Of a stretch of 61,394 bases of DNA, positions 24,385 to 33,317 are shown in pieces (position 1 is the first letter of the stretch; every line of letters begins with the position of its first letter). The stretch is from Candidatus Mediterraneibacter quadrami (GTDB lineage: Bacteria; Bacillota; Clostridia; Lachnospirales; Lachnospiraceae), in contig DWUU01000008.1 of NCBI GenBank assembly GCA_019120575.1, positions 1 to 61,394 on the forward strand, read 5' to 3'. Position numbers and translations under genes: made by a program. The notes under the pieces were generated by a model that saw nothing but the letters and a program-made list of their open reading frames with translations, was not told where the DNA came from and searched no databases.

Positions 24385-24910
24385 ATGGCTCAGGAAGCTT
24401 CGCTCCGGCGAACAGCTTCCGAAGAAGAATCATCTTCTTCTGATCCTCCTTGCCGGGATCCTTCTTCTGGTCGTTACATTTCCGGACGCCCGGGCTGATC
24501 CGGCAGCGGATGAGAATGACGGCGGTTCCGTTTCGGTCATGAATGAAAACACAGACCTTCAGAAATACGCCGATGATCTGGAAGAAGAGATCGCCGGGAT
24601 TCTGAGCCGGGTAGAGGGCGTCGGCGAAGTGGAAGTGATGATCACTCTGCAATCCGGGAACCGGAAGATCGTTGAAAAGGACGAACGGTCGACCGGGGAC
24701 AATACCGCAGAAGAAACCAGTGTCTACCGGCAGAATGCCGACGGCTCATCCGAGCCCTATGTAAATACGGAACTGAGTCCCGGGATCGAGGGAGTGGCGG
24801 TGATCGCGGAAGGCGGCGGCAGCCCGGTCGTGCGGCAGGAGATAACCGAAGCCGTCCAGGCATTATTTGATGTAGAGGCGCATAAGATAAAAATAATGAA
24901 ACATGCCTGA
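24368..24910 (+). CDS. spoIIIAG: Stage III sporulation protein SpoIIIAG
   Basis: A 180-residue protein with a short cytoplasmic tail, one membrane helix (HLLLILLAGILLLVVTF) and an intermembrane domain with GVGEVEVMITLQSG and VAVIAEGGGSPVVRQEI, the ring-building motif shared with secretin and FliF-type proteins. SpoIIIAG forms a large ring in the intermembrane space. Start overlaps spoIIIAF. Confidence 0.93.
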   Translation: MGYLNEWLRKLRSGEQLPKKNHLLLILLAGILLLVVTFPDARADPAADENDGGSVSVMNENTDLQKYADDLEEEIAGILSRVEGVGEVEVMITLQSGNRKIVEKDERSTGDNTAEETSVYRQNADGSSEPYVNTELSPGIEGVAVIAEGGGSPVVRQEITEAVQALFDVEAHKIKIMKHA

Positions 24911-24935
24911 TACATAAAAAGGAGGATGTGGAAGA

Positions 24936-25565
24936 GTGAAACGGCTGTTGAAAAAGAATCAGATCATTATTGCCACTCTTGCGGTCATGATCGCAGTCGC
25001 CGGCTACCTGAATTATTCGGGCGTGCTGTTCGGGGAAGAGGACAGTGCGGCGGAGGCGAATGCAGAACTGGCAGGACAGGAACTGCTTGATATTTCAGAG
25101 GAGGACATTGAAAGTTCCACCGAAGATATTGAAAGCCTGGATTCCGAAGTTGAAGGAACGCCGGGAGAAGCGGTACTCACCAGCGGAACCGCGGCGGCGA
25201 CCGTGGCCCAGGCAAAAATCACGCGGGAACAGGTGCGGGCGGAGAACAAAGAAACGCTTCAGGGCATCATCGACAACGCAAATCTCAGCGATGAGGAAAA
25301 GCAGAGCGCCGTGGACCAGCTGGTCCGCATGACAGAGATATCGGAACAGGAGGCGGCCATTGAGACGCTGATGGCGTCAAAGGGTTTTTCCGAGGCTGTC
25401 GTCAATCTGGATTCTGACTCGGCCGACATTGTGGTGAAATCCGATGAGCTGACGGATGCGAACCGCGCCCAGATCGAGGATATCGTCACCCGCAAGACCG
25501 AGATCGACCCGCAGAATATCGTGATCACCCCGATACGCGAACAGGAACCGGCGGCGCAGGAATAA
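24936..25565 (+). CDS. spoIIIAH: Stage III sporulation protein SpoIIIAH
   Basis: A 209-residue protein with one N-terminal membrane helix (IIIATLAVMIAVAGYLNYSGV), an acidic linker, and a C-terminal YscJ/FliF-like domain (ASKGFSEAVVNLDSDSADIVV) that binds forespore SpoIIQ across the septum in Bacillus. It starts with GTG at 24936, supported by AAAGGAGG eleven bases upstream. It is the last gene of the operon. Confidence 0.93.
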   Translation: MKRLLKKNQIIIATLAVMIAVAGYLNYSGVLFGEEDSAAEANAELAGQELLDISEEDIESSTEDIESLDSEVEGTPGEAVLTSGTAAATVAQAKITREQVRAENKETLQGIIDNANLSDEEKQSAVDQLVRMTEISEQEAAIETLMASKGFSEAVVNLDSDSADIVVKSDELTDANRAQIEDIVTRKTEIDPQNIVITPIREQEPAAQE

Positions 25566-25592
25566 AACCGGGAACCTGCGGAAAAATATGTA

Positions 25593-25651
25593 TTGCACCG
25601 GCTATAAAAAGTGAGTATAATGGCAAAGGCGTCCTCTCCGGCGAGGAGAGG
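25593..25651 (+). promoter_or_regulatory. Promoter and leader hairpin of prfC
   Basis: TTGCAC at 25593-25598 and TATAAT at 25616-25621 are 17 bases apart. The transcript would start near 25628 and open with a hairpin, CCTCTCC at 25633-25639 with GGAGAGG at 25645-25651 (five-base loop), before the GGGGG ribosome binding site of prfC. No T-run follows, so the hairpin is not a terminator; it may protect the 5' end. Confidence 0.6.
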
Positions 25652-25671
25652 CTATACATCGGGGGTAAATT

Positions 25672-27264
25672 ATGTCTGATATAAAGAACGAAATCAAAAA
25701 AAGAAGAACCTTTGCCATTATCTCACATCCGGATGCCGGTAAGACCACGCTGACAGAGAAGTTCCTTCTCTACGGCGGGGTTATCAATACAGCCGGATCG
25801 GTAAAAGGCAAGGCGACGGCAAAACACGCCGTGTCCGACTGGATGGAGATCGAGAAGGAGAGAGGTATCTCCGTCACGTCTTCGGTCCTCCAGTTCAATT
25901 ATGACGGATACTGCATCAATATTCTGGATACGCCGGGACATCAGGACTTCTCGGAGGATACGTACCGTACGCTGATGGCGGCCGATTCGGCGGTTATGGT
26001 CATCGACGCGTCAAAGGGCGTGGAGGCGCAGACAAGAAAGCTTTTCAAAGTCTGTGCCATGCGCCATATCCCGATCTTTACATTCATTAATAAAATGGAC
26101 CGGGATGCGAAGGATACATTTGATCTTCTTGATGATATTGAAAAAGAACTGGGAATCCCCACCTGTCCGGTAAACTGGCCGATCGGATCCGGTAAAGCGT
26201 TTAAGGGTGTTTACAACCGGAAAGAGCGGGAAGTGGACCTTTTCTCGGATACAAGAAAAGGAACGTCCATGGGTGAAGTGAAGAAAGTGGCGGTCGACAG
26301 CCCGGAAGCCGCAGAACTGATCGGCGAAGAGGCGAAAGCGCTGCTTGAAGAGGAGATCGAACTGCTGGACGGCGCTTCGGCGGAATTTGACCAGGACCTG
26401 GTTGATCAGGGAAAACTTTCCCCTGTGTTTTTCGGCTCGGCGCTGACCAACTTTGGCGTGGAGACATTCCTGCAGCATTTCCTCACCATGACGACTTCAC
26501 CGCTTCCGCGCATGTCGGACCACGGGGAGATCGATCCGATGAAAGAAGAGGATTTCTCGGCCTTTGTGTTCAAAATTCAGGCAAATATGAATAAAGCCCA
26601 CCGGGATCGGATCGCATTTATGAGGATCTGCTCCGGGGAATTTGATGCGGGCATGACCGTGTTCCATGTGCAGGGCGGCAAAGACGTCCGTCTCTCCCAG
26701 CCCCAGCAGATGATGGCAAGCGAGCGGAAGATCATTGACAAGGCTTACGCAGGCGACGTGATCGGCGTATTTGATCCGGGTATTTTCTCCATCGGGGACA
26801 CCCTGACCACCTCGAAAGAAAAGTTTGCCTACGAAGGCATCCCGACTTTCGCGCCGGAGCATTTTGCCCGCGTGCGGCAGGTGGATACGATGAAGCGGAA
26901 GCAGTTTGTCAAGGGCATCAACCAGATCGCACAGGAAGGCGCAATCCAGATCTTCCAGGAATACAATACCGGCATGGAAGAGATCATCGTCGGCGTTGTC
27001 GGCGTCCTGCAGTTCGACGTGCTCAAATACCGCCTGCAGAATGAATACAATGTGGAGATTATCCTGGAGAACCTGCCGTATGAGCACATCCGCTGGATCG
27101 AGAACGAGAACATTGATCTGGATCATGTGAGCGGAACATCCGATATGAAGAAGATCAAGGATCTGAAAGACCGCCCGCTTCTCCTGTTTGTCCACGAATG
27201 GAGCATCCGGATGACACAGGAGCGCAACGAAGGACTGATCCTTTCCGAATTCGGCCGTTCCTAA
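25672..27264 (+). CDS. prfC: Peptide chain release factor 3
   Basis: A 530-residue translational GTPase that recycles release factors 1 and 2. The GTPase motifs are visible: G1 HPDAGKTTLTEK, the G2 region ERGISVTSS, G3 DTPGHQDFSEDT, and G4 NKMDRD. The C-terminal domains II and III follow, with FAPEHFARVR and GVVGVLQFDVL, which are characteristic of RF3 rather than EF-G. Full length. Confidence 0.96.
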   Translation: MSDIKNEIKKRRTFAIISHPDAGKTTLTEKFLLYGGVINTAGSVKGKATAKHAVSDWMEIEKERGISVTSSVLQFNYDGYCINILDTPGHQDFSEDTYRTLMAADSAVMVIDASKGVEAQTRKLFKVCAMRHIPIFTFINKMDRDAKDTFDLLDDIEKELGIPTCPVNWPIGSGKAFKGVYNRKEREVDLFSDTRKGTSMGEVKKVAVDSPEAAELIGEEAKALLEEEIELLDGASAEFDQDLVDQGKLSPVFFGSALTNFGVETFLQHFLTMTTSPLPRMSDHGEIDPMKEEDFSAFVFKIQANMNKAHRDRIAFMRICSGEFDAGMTVFHVQGGKDVRLSQPQQMMASERKIIDKAYAGDVIGVFDPGIFSIGDTLTTSKEKFAYEGIPTFAPEHFARVRQVDTMKRKQFVKGINQIAQEGAIQIFQEYNTGMEEIIVGVVGVLQFDVLKYRLQNEYNVEIILENLPYEHIRWIENENIDLDHVSGTSDMKKIKDLKDRPLLLFVHEWSIRMTQERNEGLILSEFGRS

Positions 27265-27273
27265 AGGTTTTTG

Positions 27274-27302
27274 TTTGCAAATCTTCCGATCTTTGATATA
27301 AT
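27274..27302 (+). promoter_or_regulatory. Promoter of the Asp23/Gls24 gene
   Basis: TATAAT at 27297-27302 is preceded by TTTGCA at 27274-27279 with 17 bases between, or TTGCAA one base further on with 16. It lies ten bases after the prfC stop and 37 bases before the next start codon. Confidence 0.6.
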
Positions 27303-27338
27303 GGGGAGAGAGATCAGACAAAACGGGAGGTTTTGAAT

Positions 27339-27722
27339 ATGGCAAAGGACGAGAGAAATACTTACACGCTGCAGAATGACGAGAGCCTGGGCGAAGTAAA
27401 GATCGCAGATGAAGTGGTGGCTATCATTGCCGCGCTGGCAGCTACGGAAGTCGACGGAGTTGCATCCATGGCCGGCAACATCACGAACGAAGTGATCGGC
27501 AGGCTCGGGATCAAAAATCTGTCAAAAGGCGTAAAAGTCGATGTGCTTGAAGGCGTGGTTACGGTATCGCTTGCACTGAACATCAAATATAATTACAGCA
27601 TTATGGACGTAACTGCCAAGGTACAGGATAAGGTCAAAAATGCTGTAGAGAATATGACAGGACTTGAAGTAGCGGACGTCAATATCAAGGTTGCCGGCGT
27701 AGAGATGGACAGGCAGGACTGA
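27339..27722 (+). CDS. Asp23/Gls24 family envelope protein
   Basis: A 127-residue protein with the Asp23 core: GEVKIADEVVAIIAALAATEVDGVASM and IKYNYSIMDVTAKVQDKVKNAVE. Family members sit at the membrane or in the cytoplasm near it and are tied to cell-envelope homeostasis; in Clostridia the copy next to nusB corresponds to Bacillus YqhY. ATG 27339 follows CGGGAGG eight bases upstream. Confidence 0.88.
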   Translation: MAKDERNTYTLQNDESLGEVKIADEVVAIIAALAATEVDGVASMAGNITNEVIGRLGIKNLSKGVKVDVLEGVVTVSLALNIKYNYSIMDVTAKVQDKVKNAVENMTGLEVADVNIKVAGVEMDRQD

Positions 27723-27737
27723 TCCGTACCGGCGATA

Positions 27738-27767
27738 TTGCCAAGCGTACAGAGTGTGTTGTATAAT
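27738..27767 (+). promoter_or_regulatory. Promoter of nusB
   Basis: TTGCCA at 27738-27743 and TATAAT at 27762-27767 are 18 bases apart. The predicted start point near 27774 falls inside the left arm of the terminator that ends the preceding gene, so transcripts from here would lack a full hairpin. Confidence 0.5.
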
Positions 27768-27770
27768 AGG

Positions 27771-27793
27771 GGATGTCGTAAGACATCCTTTTT
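27771..27793 (+). terminator. Intrinsic terminator of the Asp23/Gls24 gene
   Basis: GGATGTC (27771-27777) pairs with GACATCC (27782-27788) over a four-base loop and is followed by TTTTT. It is a compact, textbook rho-independent terminator. Confidence 0.75.
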
Positions 27794-27831
27794 CTATATA
27801 TCTGGTTACAAAACATAAGGAGACATACATT

Positions 27832-28239
27832 ATGATGCGTTCTGAACTGAGAGAGCATGTATTTAAAATGCTTTTCCAGATTGAATTCAACGATGCTTCG
27901 GAGATGCCCGAACATCTGAAATACTATTTCGAAGACCTTGAAAATGCGAAAGACAAAGATAAGGACTATATCCGGTCAAAATATGAAGCGGTTGCAGCCC
28001 GCGTTCCTGAGATCGATGAGCTCCTGAATCAGACGGCGGAAGGGTGGAAGACATCCCGGATGAACAAGGTGGATCTGACGATCCTGCGCCTTGCCGTTTA
28101 TGAGATGCGCTGGGATGCCGACGTGCCGGAAGGCGTCGCCATCAATGAGGCGGTTGAGCTGGCGAAGAAGTTCGGCGGGGACAGCAGTTCATCTTTCGTC
28201 AACGGCGTACTTGGAAAACTTGCGGGTCAGGAGTCCTGA
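27832..28239 (+). CDS. nusB: Transcription antitermination factor NusB
   Basis: A 135-residue all-helical RNA-binding protein. It starts with REHVFKMLFQIEFND and carries the conserved core MNKVDLTILRLAVYEM and INEAVELAKKFGG, with FVNGVLGKLA at the end. NusB with NusE binds boxA of rRNA leaders for antitermination. The start is ATG 27832 (or the next codon, also ATG), nine bases after AAGGAG; upstream in-frame codons cross the terminator. Confidence 0.95.
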   Translation: MMRSELREHVFKMLFQIEFNDASEMPEHLKYYFEDLENAKDKDKDYIRSKYEAVAARVPEIDELLNQTAEGWKTSRMNKVDLTILRLAVYEMRWDADVPEGVAINEAVELAKKFGGDSSSSFVNGVLGKLAGQES

Positions 28240-28241
28240 AT

Positions 28242-29465
28242 ATGAAAAATGTCTACACGGTCGGACAGGTGAATTCCTATATTAAAAATATGTTTGCGCA
28301 GGATTTCATGCTGAACCGTCTGTATGTAAAAGGCGAGGTGTCAAACTGTAAATACCATACATCCGGACATCTCTATTTTTCGTTAAAAGATGAATCCGGA
28401 ACCATCGCCTGTGTGATGTTCGCCGGAAACCGGTCCGGACTGTCTTTCCGTCTTGCGGACGGCCAGCAGGTCATCGTGCTCGGGTCGGTCAGCGTCTATG
28501 AGCGAAGCGGCCAGTATCAGCTCTATGCACGGGAGATCATACAGGACGGCCGGGGAGCGCTTTATGAAAAATACGAGGCGCTGAAGAAAGAACTGGAAGA
28601 GATGGGCATGTTCGCCCCGGAATATAAACGGCCGGTGCCCCGTTATATCCGGACGCTCGGAGTCGTTACTGCGCCCACCGGCGCAGCGGTCCGGGATATC
28701 ATCAATATCGCACAGAGGCGGAATCCGTTCGTTCAGATCATCCTTTATCCTGCACAGGTACAGGGAGAGGGCGCAAAAGAAAGCATCGTCCGGGGGATCC
28801 GCGAGATGGAAAAGCTCCGTCCGGATGTGATCATTGTCGGGCGAGGCGGCGGGAGCATCGAAGATCTGTGGGCGTTTAATGAAAGATGTGTCGCCCGCGC
28901 CATCTTCGGATGCAGCGTTCCGGTTATTTCCGCCGTTGGCCATGAGACCGATACGACGATCGCTGATTTTGCGGCGGACCTGCGTGCTCCGACGCCTTCG
29001 GCCGCAGCGGAACTGGCGGTATATGACATCCGTGATGCACTGGAGCGCATAAGCGGATACCGGAAAGCGCTGGCAGACCGTATGAACTACCGTATATCGG
29101 CAGAACGGTCCGTTCTGGAACAGTTGCGGATGCGCCTGAAGGCGGCTCATCCCAGGCAGAAGCTGCTGGAGAACCGGCAGTATTCCGCCGATCTGGAGAA
29201 TCGGCTGAGGCAGCGGATGGAAACCAGGCTGGAACGGGAGAAGCACCGTCTCGCGATCTGCATTGAGAAATTGAAAGGGCTATCGCCGCTGGACAGACTG
29301 AGCCGGGGATATTCCTATGTAACCTCAGAATCCGGGGAGAATATCCGGAGTACAGATCAGGCCAGACCGGGGATGAAACTTTATATCTATGTAAAAGACG
29401 GGCGGTATTCAGCGGAAGTGACGGCTCCGGATGAATGGATGCTGCCCGGGTCAGAGGAGAAATGA
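28242..29465 (+). CDS. xseA: Exodeoxyribonuclease VII large subunit
   Basis: A 407-residue nuclease subunit. The N-terminal OB fold (YTVGQVNSYIKNMF, VKGEVSNCKYHTSGHLYFSLKD) is followed by the catalytic domain with GVVTAPTGAAVRDI, VGRGGGSIEDLWAFN and SAVGHETDTTIADFAAD, then a coiled-coil C-terminal part. It acts with XseB to degrade single-stranded DNA. It begins two bases after the nusB stop. Confidence 0.96.
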   Translation: MKNVYTVGQVNSYIKNMFAQDFMLNRLYVKGEVSNCKYHTSGHLYFSLKDESGTIACVMFAGNRSGLSFRLADGQQVIVLGSVSVYERSGQYQLYAREIIQDGRGALYEKYEALKKELEEMGMFAPEYKRPVPRYIRTLGVVTAPTGAAVRDIINIAQRRNPFVQIILYPAQVQGEGAKESIVRGIREMEKLRPDVIIVGRGGGSIEDLWAFNERCVARAIFGCSVPVISAVGHETDTTIADFAADLRAPTPSAAAELAVYDIRDALERISGYRKALADRMNYRISAERSVLEQLRMRLKAAHPRQKLLENRQYSADLENRLRQRMETRLEREKHRLAICIEKLKGLSPLDRLSRGYSYVTSESGENIRSTDQARPGMKLYIYVKDGRYSAEVTAPDEWMLPGSEEK

Positions 29466-29466
29466 T

Positions 29467-29706
29467 ATGGATGAGAAGATCCTGAAAGATGAGGGAAAGA
29501 ATACAGAGACACCGGCCCTGGAAGAAATGTTCGCCTCTCTGGAAACGGTGATCGGGAAGATGGAAGGCGCGGACGTTACGCTGGAACAGTCCTTTGAACT
29601 GTACAATCAGGGCATGGAACTGCTGAAAAAATGCAATCAGGCGATTGATACCGTTGAGAAAAAGGTCCTTGTACTGGACGGGGATGGTGAAACACATGAA
29701 TTTTAA
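29467..29706 (+). CDS. xseB: Exodeoxyribonuclease VII small subunit
   Basis: A 79-residue helical protein with the signature LEEMFASLETVIGKMEG and LEQSFELYNQGMELLKKC. It assembles around XseA. ATG 29467 immediately follows the xseA stop; an upstream ATG at 29431 lies inside xseA. The 3' end overlaps ispA by 11 bases. Confidence 0.93.
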   Translation: MDEKILKDEGKNTETPALEEMFASLETVIGKMEGADVTLEQSFELYNQGMELLKKCNQAIDTVEKKVLVLDGDGETHEF

Positions 29707-30586
29707 TGAAGAATATGAAAAACGACTGACGGAGATCGAGTCCGTACTGACCCGTTACCTTCCCGAAAAGGAAGGATACCAGAAGATCATTATGGAAGCG
29801 ATGGAATACAGCCTGCTGGCAGGCGGAAAACGGCTGCGGCCCATGCTGATGCTGGAATCATTCCGGCTCTTCGGCGGGCGGTCGGCCTGCATCGAACCTT
29901 TTATGGCAGCCCTGGAAATGATCCACACGTATTCACTGGTCCATGACGACCTGCCGGCCATGGACAATGATGATTACCGCCGGGGGCGGAAGACCACCCA
30001 TGTGGTATACGGGGAAGATATGGGGATCCTTGCAGGGGATGCCCTGTTAAACTATGCGTTTGAGACAGCCTGCAAAGCGTTTGACCTGGAGCCGGAGAAC
30101 AGTCTGCGCATTGGACGTGCGCTGAAGATCCTGGCGGAAAAAGCCGGAATCTACGGCATGATCGGCGGACAGGTGGTTGACGTTCGGGAATCCGGACACC
30201 GTATATCGGGGGAACTGCTGGAGTTCATTTACCGGCTGAAAACCGGCGCGCTGATTGAAGCTGCGGTCATGACCGGCGCCGTGCTTGCCGGAGCGGCAGA
30301 TGAAGAGATCCGCCGGATGGAAGAGATCGCCGGGAAGATCGGGCTGGCATTCCAGATCCAGGATGATATCCTCGATGTGACAGGAACAGAGGAAATCCTC
30401 GGCAAACCGGTACACAGCGATGAAAAGAACGAGAAGACGACTTATGTATCATGGAAAGGGCTGGAAGATTCCCGCCGGAAAACCGCCCGTCTGACGGATG
30501 AAGCGATCGCAGACCTGCGTGCGCTCGGACGGGACGGCGGCTATCTGGAAGCACTGTTCAGATGGCTTGTATACCGTGATAAATAA
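29696..30586 (+). CDS. ispA: Polyprenyl diphosphate synthase (farnesyl/geranyl type)
   Basis: A 296-residue prenyltransferase that condenses isopentenyl with allylic diphosphates. The first aspartate-rich motif is HDDLPAMDNDDYRRG and the second is FQIQDDILDVTG; the KPVHSDEKNEKTTYV stretch is typical of the short-chain IspA group. It makes C15 precursors for undecaprenol and quinone-type lipids. The start codon 29696 lies inside xseB; ATG 29684 is an alternative. Confidence 0.93.
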   Translation: MNFNEEYEKRLTEIESVLTRYLPEKEGYQKIIMEAMEYSLLAGGKRLRPMLMLESFRLFGGRSACIEPFMAALEMIHTYSLVHDDLPAMDNDDYRRGRKTTHVVYGEDMGILAGDALLNYAFETACKAFDLEPENSLRIGRALKILAEKAGIYGMIGGQVVDVRESGHRISGELLEFIYRLKTGALIEAAVMTGAVLAGAADEEIRRMEEIAGKIGLAFQIQDDILDVTGTEEILGKPVHSDEKNEKTTYVSWKGLEDSRRKTARLTDEAIADLRALGRDGGYLEALFRWLVYRDK

Positions 30587-30618
30587 AGCTCATAATACAG
30601 GACAGACAGGAGGAAGTT

Positions 30619-32490
30619 ATGGCTCTTGAATTGATCCGGAAAGAAAATGACATAAAGAAACTGAGTGATGAACAGCTTGGCGGACTGGCCGATGAGATCC
30701 GCCGTTTCCTGATCGAAAAGATCAGCCGGACCGGCGGGCATCTTGCGTCGAACCTGGGCGCTGTCGAACTGACCATGGCGCTCCATCTTACGCTTGATTT
30801 CCCTGAGGACAAGCTGATCTGGGATGTGGGGCATCAGTCCTATACCCACAAGCTTCTTACCGGCCGCAGCGGCGGGTTTGACACGCTGCGCAAATACGGC
30901 GGCATGAGCGGGTTTCCGAAGCGGAAGGAAAGCGACTGCGACGCCTTTGATACGGGCCACAGCTCCACATCTATCTCAGCGGGCCTGGGACTTGTGGAGG
31001 CGAGGGAGCTGCTGGGCCAGGACCACACGGTCGTGTCGGTGATCGGGGACGGATCCATGACCGGCGGCATGGCCTATGAGGCGCTGAACAACGCATCCCG
31101 GCTGAATAGTAATTTTATCATTGTTTTAAACGATAATCATATGTCCATATCCGAAAATGTGGGCGGCATCTCCAGATACCTGAACGGGCTCAGGACGACC
31201 CAGACCTATACAGAGATCAAAAAAGGAGTCGAGGGGACGCTCAAGAGGATCCCGGGCAAAGGCGACCGTATTGTGAGCCAGCTGCGGAAGACAAAGAGCG
31301 GGATCAAACAGCTTTTCGTGCCGGGCATGTTTTTCGAAGATATGGGAATCACCTACCTGGGTCCGGTGGACGGACATGACGTGCGGAAGCTCGTAAAGGT
31401 CTTAAATGAAGCGAAGCGGGTGGACCATGCCGTCCTCGTACATGTGATCACAGAAAAAGGAAAAGGCTACCGGCCGGCGGAGGAGAACCCGTCCCGTTTC
31501 CACGGGACAGGACCCTTTGACATCCGGACCGGCGAGCCGGCGGAAAAGAGCGCCACGGACAGCTATACCGAAGTGTTTTCCAAGGTGCTTACGGATATCG
31601 CGCGCAAAGATGACAAAGTCGTGGCCATTACGGCAGCCATGGCGGACGGGACAGGACTTGCCGCATTCAAAAAATATTTTCCGAAGCGGTTCTTCGATGT
31701 AGGCATCGCGGAAGAACATGCCATGACCTTTGCAGCCGGACTGGCGGCCGGCGGGATGAAGCCGGTATTTGCGGTTTATTCGTCCTTCCTCCAGCGGGCC
31801 TATGACCAGACGCTTCATGACGTCTGTCTTCAGGACCTGCCGGTGGTGATCGCCGTGGACCGGGCCGGTCTGGTCGGAAGCGACGGGGAGACCCATCAGG
31901 GGATCTTTGACCTGTCATTTCTTTCCAGTATCCCGAACATGACCGTTATCTCCCCGAAAAACCGCTGGGAGATGGCGGATATGCTGAGGTTTGCAGTTGA
32001 TTATCCGCATCCGGTCGCCCTGCGTTACCCCCGCGGGGAAGCCTACGAGGGCATGAAGGAGTTCCGGGCGCCGGTGGAATACGGAAAAAGTGAAGTCCTT
32101 TACGAAGAGGCGGATATCGCCGTGATCTTTGTCGGGCATATGGCGGAACTGGCGGACCGGGTCAGAACCGGGATCCGGGAAGCCGGATACAAATGCAGTC
32201 TGATCAATGCACGGTTTGTGAAACCGCTTGACACGCAGCTTCTTGACCGGCTGTCACGCACCCACCGCCTGTTCGTCACCATTGAAGAAAATGTGGTGTC
32301 CGGCGGATTCGGCGGACAGGTCCTGGAATATGCATCCGAAGCGAAACTTCCCGTATATATCCGCAACATCGGCATTCCCGATGATTACGTGGAGCACGGG
32401 AATGTTGAGATCCTCCGCCGGGAAGTGGGTCTTGACTGCGGCCGGATCGTGGAGCAGGTTTTGAGGGATTATTCAGAGATAAAAGGATGA
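30619..32490 (+). CDS. dxs: 1-deoxy-D-xylulose-5-phosphate synthase
   Basis: A 623-residue thiamine-diphosphate enzyme, first step of the MEP isoprenoid pathway (pyruvate + glyceraldehyde 3-phosphate). The TPP motif GDGSMTGGMAYEALNN, the N-terminal GGHLASNLGAVELT, the VDRAGLVGSDGETHQG stretch and a transketolase C-terminal domain are all visible. ATG 30619 follows AGGAGG. Sitting next to ispA it forms an isoprenoid unit. Confidence 0.97.
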   Translation: MALELIRKENDIKKLSDEQLGGLADEIRRFLIEKISRTGGHLASNLGAVELTMALHLTLDFPEDKLIWDVGHQSYTHKLLTGRSGGFDTLRKYGGMSGFPKRKESDCDAFDTGHSSTSISAGLGLVEARELLGQDHTVVSVIGDGSMTGGMAYEALNNASRLNSNFIIVLNDNHMSISENVGGISRYLNGLRTTQTYTEIKKGVEGTLKRIPGKGDRIVSQLRKTKSGIKQLFVPGMFFEDMGITYLGPVDGHDVRKLVKVLNEAKRVDHAVLVHVITEKGKGYRPAEENPSRFHGTGPFDIRTGEPAEKSATDSYTEVFSKVLTDIARKDDKVVAITAAMADGTGLAAFKKYFPKRFFDVGIAEEHAMTFAAGLAAGGMKPVFAVYSSFLQRAYDQTLHDVCLQDLPVVIAVDRAGLVGSDGETHQGIFDLSFLSSIPNMTVISPKNRWEMADMLRFAVDYPHPVALRYPRGEAYEGMKEFRAPVEYGKSEVLYEEADIAVIFVGHMAELADRVRTGIREAGYKCSLINARFVKPLDTQLLDRLSRTHRLFVTIEENVVSGGFGGQVLEYASEAKLPVYIRNIGIPDDYVEHGNVEILRREVGLDCGRIVEQVLRDYSEIKG

Positions 32491-32494
32491 CGGG

Positions 32495-33301
32495 ATGAAA
32501 GAACGATTAGATGTACTGCTTGTAAAGAGAAAACTGGCCGATTCCAGAGAAAAGGCCAAGGCCGTGATCATGGCCGGAAATGTCTTTGTGGACGGTCAGC
32601 GTGAAGATAAAGCCGGAAGCACGTTCCCGGAGGATGTTGACATCGAAGTGCGGGGGCATGTGCTTCCCTATGTCAGCAGAGGCGGACTCAAGCTTGAGAA
32701 AGCGCTGAAAAACTTCGATGTGGACGTGCGGGACAGAGTATGCACCGATGTGGGCTCATCCACCGGCGGATTTACGGACTGTATGCTGCAGAACGGGGCA
32801 AAGAAAGTATACGCCATCGACGTGGGCAGGGGACAATTGGACTGGAAGCTGCGCAACGACGAACGGGTCGTGTGCATGGAGAAAACCAATATCCGCTATG
32901 TTCAGCCTGAGGATATCGGAGAACCGGTGGACTTTTCGTCCATCGATGTATCGTTCATCTCACTGACCAAAGTCCTTGTGCCGATCCGCGATTATCTGAA
33001 GCCGGACGGGGAGATCGTGGCGCTTATCAAGCCCCAGTTCGAGGCCGGCAGGGAGAAGGTCGGAAAAAAAGGCGTTGTCCGTGAGAAAAGCACCCACCTG
33101 GAGGTTATCCGGAAAGTCATGGATTATGCAAGGTCTGTCGGTTTTGATCTCTGCGCCCTTGATTTCTCACCGATCCGTGGACCGGAAGGGAATATCGAGT
33201 ATCTGATCCATCTGAAGAAAAACGGCGGTGGACAGGGCGAAGACCGGGGACTGGAACCGGAGCTTACGGTGGAGCGTGCCTTTGAATCACTTGCAAAATA
33301 G
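32495..33301 (+). CDS. tlyA: TlyA-family rRNA (cytidine-2'-O)-methyltransferase / hemolysin A homologue
   Basis: A 268-residue protein with an N-terminal S4 RNA-binding domain (KERLDVLLVKRKLADSREKAK) and an FtsJ-like SAM domain (DVGSSTGGFTDCM, AIDVGRGQLDWKLR, SSIDVSFISL). Mycobacterial TlyA 2'-O-methylates 16S and 23S rRNA; the clostridial homologue (YqxC) is assumed to act on rRNA. It starts four bases after dxs. Confidence 0.93.
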   Translation: MKERLDVLLVKRKLADSREKAKAVIMAGNVFVDGQREDKAGSTFPEDVDIEVRGHVLPYVSRGGLKLEKALKNFDVDVRDRVCTDVGSSTGGFTDCMLQNGAKKVYAIDVGRGQLDWKLRNDERVVCMEKTNIRYVQPEDIGEPVDFSSIDVSFISLTKVLVPIRDYLKPDGEIVALIKPQFEAGREKVGKKGVVREKSTHLEVIRKVMDYARSVGFDLCALDFSPIRGPEGNIEYLIHLKKNGGGQGEDRGLEPELTVERAFESLAK

Positions 33302-33317
33302 ACACAAGAGGTAGAGA

